Shown: positions 1 to 6,346 of the stretch, piece after piece
How the letters are laid out: each line of letters begins with the position of its first letter
Numbering within the stretch: the stretch's first letter is position 1
Assembly: GCA_900549045.1 (NCBI GenBank)
Contig: URNE01000146.1
Location: 1-6,348 of the forward strand
Length of the DNA stretch: 6,348 bases
Direction: 5' to 3'
DNA from: an uncultured bacterium
Lineage (GTDB): Bacteria; Verrucomicrobiota; Lentisphaeria; Victivallales; UBA1829
Made by a program: the position numbers and the translations under genes
Notes under the pieces: generated by a model
Databases searched by the model: none
The model's input: only the letters and a program-made list of their open reading frames with translations
Told to the model about the DNA's origin: nothing

Positions 1-3000
1 CGCTGCTCGCCTCCGGGACGCTTTCCGCGCTTCCGCCGCTGCCGGCAACCAGACCGCCGTTTGAATCCTCCGAAAAGGAGAGTGTCCGAAACACCCGCTT
101 CATCCCGGGCAAGGAACTCTGCCGTTTCCAAGGCGAAGCCGCGCAGGTCATCTGCTACAAATCCGGCACGCCCCAGCTTCACTTCCGCTCCCCCGACCGC
201 AGATTCGGCGGAATCGCAATCCAGGTCGACGGCAAGGACGTCAAGGGAACCCGCCGCGAAGACGGACAGAAAATCATTTACGATTTCCCAGGCTCCGGAA
301 CGCTCTCGATCGCACTGCGTCCCGACGGCAAAGTGCAGTTCGAAGCCCGTTTCCCGCAGGCGGAAAGAAAACTGCAGATCAACTTCTTCCTCCGCGGCGT
401 CGAATTCGGCGGAACGCGGTTCAAAATCGACGCGCGGGAGTTCACGCTTCCCCCGTACGTTGACAAGACGCTGAAGGCGGACCGCATGTTCAGCGGCGGA
501 GCACGCGCAATCCGTCTTTGCGCCGGACAGCCCGAAAAAAGCTTCACCGTGGAACCCGAATCCGGCAAAACGGAGTTCATCAACGTCCCCGCCGCCCCCG
601 CCGCATTTCTCCAGCTCGTCGCGGATGATCCGCGGAAGCCGTTCCGCTTCGTGCTCGACCCTGGCGCAAAAGCCGGAACCGCCCTGCCTCCCCCGGCGGG
701 ACGCGTCACCAAAGCAGCGAACTGCGATCTCTGGGCGCTCGACCGTTACTCCCTGCCCGACCAAAGCGGAAAAAATCTGCTTCAGAACAGCTCTTTCGAA
801 CAGGGACTGCGCTATATGATCTTCCGTCACCGCGGCAAAGTGAATTTCAATATCTTCGACAGCAAACCGGTCTTCATCAGCGACAAAGAGGCGAAGTTCG
901 GCACGCACAGTCTCGCGATCCGCTCCACGCCCGACGGTCTCCTCCATCAACCGGTCAGCACGCACACGCTCCTGTTCGGTCCCGGAACCTGCACGCTGAG
1001 TTTCTACGCGAAAACCGACAAGCCGGGCAAACAGACACTTACCGTCCAGTTCATGGACCCCGCGCTCATCTGGGACAGCTCAAAGTGGCCGGCCGTCAAA
1101 ATTCCGCTCACCGGCGAATGGAAACGCTACACGCTGACTCACACATGGAAAAGCTCCGCCGCGTTCCCCGTCGTATTCTCCGCCCGCTCCGCCGCGGATG
1201 CGATCTGCTACATCGACGGCGTTCAGCTGGAAAAGGGGGCAAAAGCGACTCCGTATGAAGTTCCGCTTGCGGAAGGCGCGCTCCGCACCTCCGCGCCCGA
1301 CAACTTCATCGAATACGGCAAACCGGTCGACGCGCATCTGGATATCGTCACCGCTCCGGATGCCAAAGGAACGGTTGCGGTCAAAGTCCGCGACTTCTTC
1401 GATACGGTGAAGCTTCAGAAGACCTTCAGCTTCACCGCCGACGCGCAGGGCAAAGCGCGTGTCGATCTTCCGCTGAACGGCCTTCCGCGCGGCATTTTCA
1501 TCGTGGAATCCGATTACACCATCGGCGGAAAGAAACGCTATGAAATCCAGCGGTTCAGCATCATGAGCTTCCTCGACAACACGCACAAACATAAAAACAT
1601 GTTTGTGAACACCTACGTCGACCCGCTCTTCCCGATGCAGATCTACCGCGACGTTCTCGACCGCTACCGCAAAATCGGCTACGGCGCCCGCTCCGGATTC
1701 GTCATCAACGATGAACGGCTGGCTCAGCTCGCGGACAGCTTCGGCGTGGAAAGCTCCATCTGCCGCATTGCCCATGCCCGCAAAGACAAAAACGGACGCA
1801 ATGTTGAAATCCTCCGCGAAGTTGAGTGGTATCTCATCCCCGGACGCAGGAAAAGCGACTCGCTGCTCGTTGAAAATGCCGCGCAGAAGGAGATCACCCC
1901 CGAACTGCTGAAACGCGTCGAAGAAGCCGCGGCGGAAATCGCGAAGAACTCCCCCTCGGTCCGCGGCTGGTATTTCCTCTGCGAACCCGAAGGCACGCTC
2001 CCCGAATGGGCGAATCCCGCCTATGCGAAACCGGAGGAATACCGGAAATTCATCGCGCTCGAAACCGCCGTTGCGAAAGGCGTCAAGCGCGGAAATCCGA
2101 AAGCGGAACTCTACACAAGTCCGACCTCCAACATCGCCTCTCCCGACCGCATCCTCTTCTACGACCGTCTGTTTGCGGAAGCCGCGAAAAACGGCATCCG
2201 CTACGACGCCGTCGCCGCGCACAACTACCGCGTCGGCGCACCCGAATACCCCGTTTCAATGGAACGGCAGTACAAAAACCTGTTCGCCGTCCTCGACAAG
2301 CACGGATACAGCAACGTCAAAATCTCTTCGCCCGAGGGAATGCACTGGCTGCCCGTCCGCTGTCTCAAATCCCCGTTCATCTCCGATTATCCGATTTCGT
2401 CGGGACATCTCAACGGGCTCGTTCCCTACACATACGACCTCTCCTACGCGGAAAAGATCGGCTCCGCCTACCGCGCCCGTTCGTGGCTCGTCGGGCTCAA
2501 ACATCAGGACCGCATCCGCCAGATGAACGCCAGCAACTACGGCGCGTTCGAAATGGACGCCATGCTCACGCCGTTCGCGTTCCAGAAGATCCCGAACACG
2601 CTCGGCCGTCTCCTCGGAAACGCGCGGTTCCTGGAGGAGCTCAATCTCTTCCCAAACACCCGCTGCTACCTGTTCGAAGATGAACAGAAGCGTCCCGTCG
2701 CGGCAATCTGGGCGTGCATGGAAGAGGTTGACCTCGGCGAAGCAGCCGCTCCCGATTTCCTCTTCAAGCCCGCCGCCGGACTCGAACTCTTCGACCTCAT
2801 GGAAGCGGAGCATGCGCTCCCCGCTGACAAAAACGGGGAAACCGTTCTCCCGCTCTCGCCCTACCCGGTCTTTCTCCGCGGCAAACCGGATACCGCAAAG
2901 GAGTTCGCCGCCATGCTCCGCGCCGGATACGGACGCTCCAACATCGCTCAGAGACCGCTGCTGACCGTCCGTCTGAACTCCGCGTCGGATGTCGCCGTGC

Positions 3001-3917
3001 GTCTTGAAAACATCGAAAACTCGACGCTTTCCGGAACGCTGCTTTCTCCCCGCGGCGACCGGAAAGTATCGATTCCCGCAGGCGGAAGCACAGACATCAC
3101 GCTTCCCCTTCCAATTCCGCTTTCGGCGGATAAGCAGACCGCCTATGACCTGACGCTCCGTTTCAGAAAACAGGACGGGAAAAACGAGGTCTTCCGCTAT
3201 GACCGCTCGTTCGCCGGACTTCTCGCGAAGCGCGCGGAACAGCCGATTGTCATCGACGGCAATCCGGTGAAGTGGGCGGCATATCCCGCAATCCCCATGA
3301 CCACGCGCTTCCGCGGAAAAATCCTTCAGCACCGCGGACTGTTCCCCGATGCGAAGGATTTCTCCGCCGACTATAAAATCGCCTGGGATGAAAACGGACT
3401 CTATCTCGCAGTCTTCGTCAAGGACGACAAATTCGTCTGGAAGAACCAGCCGCGCATCAAGGACGGCTGGAAAAACGATTCGCTTCAGGTTTTCTTCGAC
3501 ACGTTCGCCGACGGCGGCGACAGCGACCGCAAGCGCACCATCGGTTCCGATGACTGGTCCTACGGCATCTATCCGCAGAACGCCTCCGCCTCCGAACTCG
3601 CCGTCTGGCGCTACCTCACACCCGATGTTCAGCTGACACGCGGCGTCGCCGGAGCGAAAGCGGACACTCTTGCGGACGACGTAAAAGCCGCGTTCCGCAA
3701 AACGGCGGACGGCTACTTCTACGAAGTCGCATTCTCGCCGAAAAGCGTGGAACCCTTCCGCCTGAAAGCCGGAAACACCCTCGGAATCGGCATTCTGCTG
3801 AACGATGCGGACGATCCGTCGCAGCAGGAGCCGCGCTCGCGTCTCACCAACACCACCGGAACGGATATGCCGAACGAACGTCCCGATTTCTGGCCGCTCG
3901 TCCGGCTGACCGAATAA
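1..3917 (+). CDS. Large secreted multidomain putative glycoside hydrolase with CBM4/9-like and CBM9-like modules (5' end outside window)
   Basis: The reading frame is open from the first complete codon at 3 to the TAA at 3915-3917, giving 1304 visible residues (residue n begins at base 3n). No ATG or convincing GTG occurs near the left edge, so the start lies upstream; the in-frame GTG at 333 falls inside the protein. Residues 1-15 resemble the end of a signal peptide. Residues 16-255 are beta-rich and unassigned. Residues 256-421 look like a CBM4/9 module, opening with NLLQNSSFE and closing with IDGVQLEKG. Residues 424-520 look Ig-like. Residues 523-885 look like a TIM barrel of clan GH-A type: CEPE (Glu661) would supply the acid/base and SPEG (Glu778) the nucleophile, 117 residues apart. 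Two beta-sandwich segments follow (about 885-965 and 985-1075). Residues 1081-1301 match CBM9-like domains, opening PIVIDG, with WKNDSLQVFFD at 1156-1166. The role is probably extracytoplasmic polysaccharide binding and cleavage. The GH family and substrate are not recognised, and catalytic activity is inferred. Confidence 0.8.
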   Translation, partial: LLASGTLSALPPLPATRPPFESSEKESVRNTRFIPGKELCRFQGEAAQVICYKSGTPQLHFRSPDRRFGGIAIQVDGKDVKGTRREDGQKIIYDFPGSGTLSIALRPDGKVQFEARFPQAERKLQINFFLRGVEFGGTRFKIDAREFTLPPYVDKTLKADRMFSGGARAIRLCAGQPEKSFTVEPESGKTEFINVPAAPAAFLQLVADDPRKPFRFVLDPGAKAGTALPPPAGRVTKAANCDLWALDRYSLPDQSGKNLLQNSSFEQGLRYMIFRHRGKVNFNIFDSKPVFISDKEAKFGTHSLAIRSTPDGLLHQPVSTHTLLFGPGTCTLSFYAKTDKPGKQTLTVQFMDPALIWDSSKWPAVKIPLTGEWKRYTLTHTWKSSAAFPVVFSARSAADAICYIDGVQLEKGAKATPYEVPLAEGALRTSAPDNFIEYGKPVDAHLDIVTAPDAKGTVAVKVRDFFDTVKLQKTFSFTADAQGKARVDLPLNGLPRGIFIVESDYTIGGKKRYEIQRFSIMSFLDNTHKHKNMFVNTYVDPLFPMQIYRDVLDRYRKIGYGARSGFVINDERLAQLADSFGVESSICRIAHARKDKNGRNVEILREVEWYLIPGRRKSDSLLVENAAQKEITPELLKRVEEAAAEIAKNSPSVRGWYFLCEPEGTLPEWANPAYAKPEEYRKFIALETAVAKGVKRGNPKAELYTSPTSNIASPDRILFYDRLFAEAAKNGIRYDAVAAHNYRVGAPEYPVSMERQYKNLFAVLDKHGYSNVKISSPEGMHWLPVRCLKSPFISDYPISSGHLNGLVPYTYDLSYAEKIGSAYRARSWLVGLKHQDRIRQMNASNYGAFEMDAMLTPFAFQKIPNTLGRLLGNARFLEELNLFPNTRCYLFEDEQKRPVAAIWACMEEVDLGEAAAPDFLFKPAAGLELFDLMEAEHALPADKNGETVLPLSPYPVFLRGKPDTAKEFAAMLRAGYGRSNIAQRPLLTVRLNSASDVAVRLENIENSTLSGTLLSPRGDRKVSIPAGGSTDITLPLPIPLSADKQTAYDLTLRFRKQDGKNEVFRYDRSFAGLLAKRAEQPIVIDGNPVKWAAYPAIPMTTRFRGKILQHRGLFPDAKDFSADYKIAWDENGLYLAVFVKDDKFVWKNQPRIKDGWKNDSLQVFFDTFADGGDSDRKRTIGSDDWSYGIYPQNASASELAVWRYLTPDVQLTRGVAGAKADTLADDVKAAFRKTADGYFYEVAFSPKSVEPFRLKAGNTLGIGILLNDADDPSQQEPRSRLTNTTGTDMPNERPDFWPLVRLTE
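3..47 (+). other. C-terminal part of a probable Sec signal peptide
   Basis: The first visible residues, LLASGTLSALPPLPA, are hydrophobic and small, and are followed directly by a charged, polar stretch (TRPPFESSEKE). This is the pattern of a signal-peptide core and cleavage region. Cleavage could fall after Ala9 of LSA or Ala15 of LPA. The basic N-terminus and start codon should lie only about 10-20 codons left of the window. No lipobox cysteine is visible here. The call rests on half of the element, so confidence is moderate. Confidence 0.5.
768..1265 (+). other. CBM4/9-like carbohydrate-binding module within the first gene
   Basis: Residues 256-421 of the partial protein start with the NLLQNSSFEQG signature of CBM4/9-type modules. 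They continue through alternating beta-strands (LSFYAKTDKPGKQTLTVQF, then WKRYTLTHTW) and end with YIDGVQLEKG followed by TPYE, the usual closing strand of this fold. Such modules bind glycan chains and hold the enzyme on its substrate. The module sits N-terminal to the catalytic-like domain. Ligand specificity cannot be read from the sequence. Confidence 0.7.
1569..2657 (+). other. TIM-barrel-like putative catalytic domain within the first gene
   Basis: Residues 523-885 alternate short hydrophobic strands with amphipathic helices, as in a (beta/alpha)8 barrel. Strand-end motifs fit clan GH-A: KNMFVNTYVD (531-540) for an early strand, GWYFLCEPEG (655-664) at the strand-4 position with Glu661 as candidate acid/base, AAHNYR (738-743) at strand 6, and KISSPEGMHW (773-782) at strand 7 with Glu778 as candidate nucleophile. 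The usual NE pair at strand 4 is CE here (Cys660), which departs from most clan GH-A families. I cannot place it in a named GH family. Confidence 0.5.
3243..3905 (+). other. C-terminal CBM9-like sugar-binding module within the first gene
   Basis: Residues 1081-1301 begin PIVIDGNPVKW, the typical entry strand of CBM9/DOMON-like domains. They include YKIAWDENGLYLAVFVKDD and then GWKNDSLQVFFDTF, where known members have W-D-S-V/L-x-h-F-h-D. They close with LGIGILLNDAD and a final hydrophobic strand. CBM9 modules bind sugar chain ends in several secreted xylanases and many PVC-group enzymes. The fold call is good; the ligand is unknown. Confidence 0.75.
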
Positions 3918-3920
3918 GGA
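3916..3920 (+). promoter_or_regulatory. Ribosome binding site of the rhamnosidase gene, overlapping the upstream stop codon
   Basis: AAGGA overlaps the last two bases of the TAA of the upstream gene and lies 10 bases before the ATG at 3931. It is only 3 bases before an out-of-frame ATG at 3924, which favours 3931 as the start. A ribosome that terminates on the first gene covers this site, so translational coupling is likely. Confidence 0.6.
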
Positions 3921-3930
3921 AAAATGCTCT

Positions 3931-5991
3931 ATGAATTCCACATTCCGAATGGTTCCGCCCGTTGAAACGGCGGGACCTTCCATCACGGTCTACCGTACAA
4001 AATTTCATCTGGAGACGGAACAGACGTTCCGTCTCCGCTGGTTTGCAGACGAACATGCGGAACTCTTCCTGAACGGAGAATTTCTCTGCGCCGGCTCCGC
4101 CGGCTGCACCCCGCGCCGCTGGTTCCTGGAAAACTTTGAACGCCCGCTTCCCGCCGGCGACTACACGCTCACCGCACGCGTAACGATGTTCGGACACAAC
4201 CTCGCCCCGCATGCGCAGGAATCCGTTGCATTCGGATTCTACGCCGAATCGGAACTGCTCACAAACGGCTGGGAGTGTCAGGTTCTCCGTCATCTCGAAT
4301 TCACCCCGCCCTATCCAGACTGGGCAATGGCTCCGCGCATGACCGCCGCCCCCGAATTCAACTGGCGCGCACTCGAAGGCGAAGACGGCAAATGGGAATC
4401 CGTCGCATTCCGCGAAGATACGCGTCCGCTCTTCCCCCGTCCCGTCCCCCCGATGGAGGAGAAACCGGAACGCGCATACCGGATCATTGAACGTCCGGAC
4501 GGTTCCAAGCTGTTTGTTTTCGACCGGTATGTCTGTGTCTGGAGCGATTTCCGGTTCCGCGGAACCGGAAGCGTCTCCATCCGCTGGACCGAAACGCTCT
4601 ACCGTCCCGGAAGTTTTCAAACTCGCGATCTGATCGGCGACAAAGGCGACCGCCGGATTTTCGAGGGAAAAGAATGGATCGGCAATGCAACCGTGCTCAA
4701 TCTCCCCGGCGGAACAGTGCGCTGGCGCGACTGCGAATGGAAATCCGGACGCTATCTGCTTCTGGAATTCACCGGAGACGCCGGTCTGGAATCCGCAGAA
4801 TTCACCTCCGTACTCTACCCATGGAAGCGCGAATGGCGCGTGAAAAGCTCCTCGCCCGAATTCGACCGCGCGCTTGAACTCGCCTGGAACACGCTCCGCA
4901 TGTGCTCGCACGAAACATTCATGGACTGTCCGTTCTTCGAGCGCCTCCAGTATGTCAGCGACAGCCGTCTTGAATCTCTCACCGCGCTCGTGACCACGCG
5001 CGACACCCGCATCATCACCGCCGCGCTCCGCTCCTTCGCCGACAGCCAGGTCTCCAACGGTCTGATCTATTCCCGCACCCCCTCGAAACAGGAGCAGGTG
5101 ATCCCCTCGTTTGCGCTGATCTACATTCTCTTCCTGCATGACGTCGCGCAGTGGCGTTCGCCGGAACTCGTCCGCGAATTCATTCCCTGCGCCCGACGGA
5201 TTCTCGAATACTTCGAACGTCAAGCGGTTGACGGACTCGTTCATTTTCCCGGCTGGCGTTTCGTCGACACTCCCGGATGGAAGCCGGGCGAAAAAGGCTG
5301 GAACTTCGTCGACTGGGTCGACGGCTGGCCCGACGGCGTACCCGCGGGCGACTGCACTCTCAACATTTTCCGTCTGCTTGCGCTCGAAACAATGGCGAAG
5401 CTCGATCCGGAACAACTCTTCAAGTGGCAGGCATCCGCCCGAACCGCCGCCGCGGCGATCCGCCGGACCTACGAAGTTCCCGGAAAAGGTTTTGCGGAAG
5501 ACGAGGCGCATGCAACTTTCTCCGAGCACGCCCAGGTTCTCGCAGTCCTTTCGGAAAATCTTCCGGATTACGCCCCGGACCTTCCCGGAGCCGCACCGTG
5601 CAGTGTCAGCTTCTCGTATTACTACCTCGAAGCCGTGCGCAAGCTCCGGCGCGGCGATCTCTTCCGGAAACGCCTCGCCCGCTGGTTCGAAGCGGACCGC
5701 TCGGGACTCTGCACGTTTCCGGAAAACTTCGACAATCCGCGTTCGGACTGTCATGCGTGGAGTTCGCACATTCTGCACCATTGCTTCGCCTCGATTCTCG
5801 GCCTGCGCCCCGCGGATGCCGGACACGGGATTCTGGAACTCAACCCGCTCCCGATCGGTCTCGCGTTTCTGGAAGGGGAAATCCCCCTCGGCGACGGCAC
5901 GCTCCGTTTCCGCATGGAAGAGAACGCAGACGGCGTGAAGCTGGAATATGAAAACAGCTCCTCGTGTGAAATCCGCAGAGCGGAAAGCTGA
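3931..5991 (+). CDS. GH78-type alpha-L-rhamnosidase, probably cytoplasmic
   Basis: The 686-residue protein should hydrolyse terminal alpha-L-rhamnose from oligosaccharides or glycosides by an inverting mechanism. Residues 1-115 form an N-terminal beta-sandwich with the FADEHAELFLNGEFL pattern of rhamnosidase N-domains. Residues about 185-295 form a second beta-sandwich. Residues about 305-615 look like the (alpha/alpha)6 catalytic barrel, and the rest a short C-terminal beta domain. The catalytic segment DCPFFERLQYVSD gives Asp332, Glu337 and Asp344. Further signatures are NFVDWVDGW (458-466), SEHAQ (Glu532) and SDCHAW (605-610), with Glu598 just before. The Asp/+5 Glu/+12 Asp spacing and a later Glu match the sugar-contacting residues of Bacillus sp. 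GL1 RhaB as I recall them (Asp567, Glu572, Asp579, Glu841). The N-terminus is polar with no signal peptide. The length is shorter than the 900 or more residues common in GH78. The gene follows the upstream one by 13 bases, so they form an operon. ATG 3931 is favoured by the ribosome binding site; ATG 3949 is a weaker alternative. Confidence 0.88.
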   Translation: MNSTFRMVPPVETAGPSITVYRTKFHLETEQTFRLRWFADEHAELFLNGEFLCAGSAGCTPRRWFLENFERPLPAGDYTLTARVTMFGHNLAPHAQESVAFGFYAESELLTNGWECQVLRHLEFTPPYPDWAMAPRMTAAPEFNWRALEGEDGKWESVAFREDTRPLFPRPVPPMEEKPERAYRIIERPDGSKLFVFDRYVCVWSDFRFRGTGSVSIRWTETLYRPGSFQTRDLIGDKGDRRIFEGKEWIGNATVLNLPGGTVRWRDCEWKSGRYLLLEFTGDAGLESAEFTSVLYPWKREWRVKSSSPEFDRALELAWNTLRMCSHETFMDCPFFERLQYVSDSRLESLTALVTTRDTRIITAALRSFADSQVSNGLIYSRTPSKQEQVIPSFALIYILFLHDVAQWRSPELVREFIPCARRILEYFERQAVDGLVHFPGWRFVDTPGWKPGEKGWNFVDWVDGWPDGVPAGDCTLNIFRLLALETMAKLDPEQLFKWQASARTAAAAIRRTYEVPGKGFAEDEAHATFSEHAQVLAVLSENLPDYAPDLPGAAPCSVSFSYYYLEAVRKLRRGDLFRKRLARWFEADRSGLCTFPENFDNPRSDCHAWSSHILHHCFASILGLRPADAGHGILELNPLPIGLAFLEGEIPLGDGTLRFRMEENADGVKLEYENSSSCEIRRAES

Positions 5992-6072
5992 AAAGAGGCT
6001 GCGGGGCTCTGCCGGAAACCGGTCGTCGGAGAATGCGATTCATGCTTTTTCGCTGCGGACGCCGACTGCACC

Positions 6073-6100
6073 CCGGCGAACCTTGCCGGCTCAACGGCAA
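6073..6100 (+). other. Two overlapping, mutually exclusive short stem-loops
   Basis: CCGGC at 6073-6077 pairs with GCCGG at 6085-6089 (loop of 7). TTGCCG at 6083-6088 pairs perfectly with CGGCAA at 6095-6100 (loop of 6) and is followed by TTCTGT. The two stems share bases 6085-6088 and cannot form together. The second could act as a weak 3'-end hairpin for the operon, but its T-tract is poor. Chance pairing in GC-rich DNA is a real alternative. Confidence 0.25.
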
Positions 6101-6131
6101 TTCTGTGAAACGCGTCTCCAGCGGGAGAAAA

Positions 6132-6166
6132 CGGAGGACGGGGCGTTTGTCCCTTGACGTCCTCTG
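6132..6166. other. Stem-loop, 9-bp stem with an inner GGG/CCC pairing
   Basis: CGGAGGACG (6132-6140) pairs with CGTCCTCTG (6158-6166) over nine positions with one G-U pair. Inside the loop GGG (6141-6143) can pair with CCC (6151-6153). On the + strand it is followed by GAAAAAAG rather than Ts, so it is not a standard terminator in that direction. On the - strand the stem is followed by TTTTCT, which would suit a weak terminator for a converging gene beyond the right edge. It might otherwise be an RNA-stabilising 3' hairpin for the operon. Confidence 0.4.
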
Positions 6167-6192
6167 AAAAAAGTCAGCGACTCCGATAAAAT
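6164..6192 (+). promoter_or_regulatory. Weak sigma70-like promoter candidate
   Basis: CTGAAA (6164-6169, four of six bases to the -35 consensus) and TAAAAT (6187-6192, five of six to the -10 consensus) are separated by 17 bases. It would drive a gene beyond the right edge with a leader of more than 150 bases. The -35 overlaps the foot of the preceding stem-loop. Matches of this quality arise by chance, so confidence is low. Confidence 0.2.
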
Positions 6193-6230
6193 GCGGCCGC
6201 TCTCATCCAACGGCCCGGCGCCTCAAGCCC

Positions 6231-6241
6231 CAGCTGTGAAA
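6231..6241 (+). repeat. 11-bp direct repeat, copy 1 (CAGCTGTGAAA)
   Basis: CAGCTGTGAAA occurs exactly at 6231-6241 and again at 6323-6333, 92 bases apart. Its right part, TGTGAAAAAT (6235-6244), recurs at 6292-6301. Repeated motifs in a non-coding AT-rich segment suggest binding sites of a regulator, although none is identified. Confidence 0.5.
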
Positions 6242-6291
6242 AATACACAATAAAACATTCCGCGCATCACCCCCGTCTTTTGCGTCTCTTG

Positions 6292-6301
6292 TGTGAAAAA
6301 T
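6292..6301 (+). repeat. Partial repeat (TGTGAAAAAT) of the same family
   Basis: TGTGAAAAAT is identical to 6235-6244. It lacks the CAGC prefix of the two full copies. It lies between them, 57 bases after the first. Confidence 0.35.
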
Positions 6302-6303
6302 CC

Positions 6304-6346
6304 AAAAAAAATTAGCCTTGAACAGCTGTGAAATCTTATTTTTTTT
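6304..6346. repeat. 43-bp imperfect palindrome with A8 and T8 arms (possible bidirectional terminator or operator)
   Basis: AAAAAAAATTAG (6304-6315) and CTTATTTTTTTT (6335-6346) are complementary at 11 of 12 positions. The 19-base centre holds the perfect 8-bp palindrome ACAGCTGT (6322-6329), which is nearly concentric with the arms. Read on either strand, a hairpin ends in a run of eight Ts, as in bidirectional intrinsic terminators, although the stem is AT-rich rather than GC-rich. An operator or a bend site is the alternative. Confidence 0.45.
6323..6333 (+). repeat. 11-bp direct repeat, copy 2 (CAGCTGTGAAA)
   Basis: This is the second exact copy of the 11-mer found at 6231-6241. It sits in the centre of the large A/T-armed palindrome, where the preceding A extends CAGCTG to the 8-bp palindrome ACAGCTGT. 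Confidence 0.5.

Noticed and set aside
2006..2683. 225-codon open frame on the + strand inside the first gene
   Set aside because: It is a frame-shifted reading of the barrel domain, rich in Arg and Pro, while the host frame is continuous and has family motifs.
3924..3965. Short ORF of 13 codons from the ATG at 3924
   Set aside because: The ATG is only 3 bases from AAGGA and out of frame with the rhamnosidase; the peptide has no recognisable character.
2256..3986. 576-codon open frame on the - strand opposite the first gene
   Set aside because: It is a shadow for the same codon-bias reason; its composition is Arg/Glu/Phe/Gly-rich as expected for reverse-complemented GC-rich coding DNA, with no domain.
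3844..5826. 660-codon open frame on the - strand opposite the rhamnosidase
   Set aside because: It is in codon register with a clearly recognised gene, shows no family motif, and is explained by the lack of TTA/CTA/TCA codons on the sense strand.
6031..6050. Possible intrinsic terminator, GAAT/ATTC followed by ATGC and T5
   Set aside because: The stem is only 4 bp, AT-rich and separated from the T-run by four bases, so it is too weak.
5948..6157. 69-codon open frame overlapping the end of the rhamnosidase
   Set aside because: It begins inside the rhamnosidase in another frame, is rich in Arg, Lys and Ser, has no convincing ribosome binding site and resembles no family.
6235..6250. CRP-like site around TGTGA and ACACA
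   Set aside because: The half-site spacing is 5 rather than 6 and the right half is not TCACA, so it does not meet the CRP pattern.
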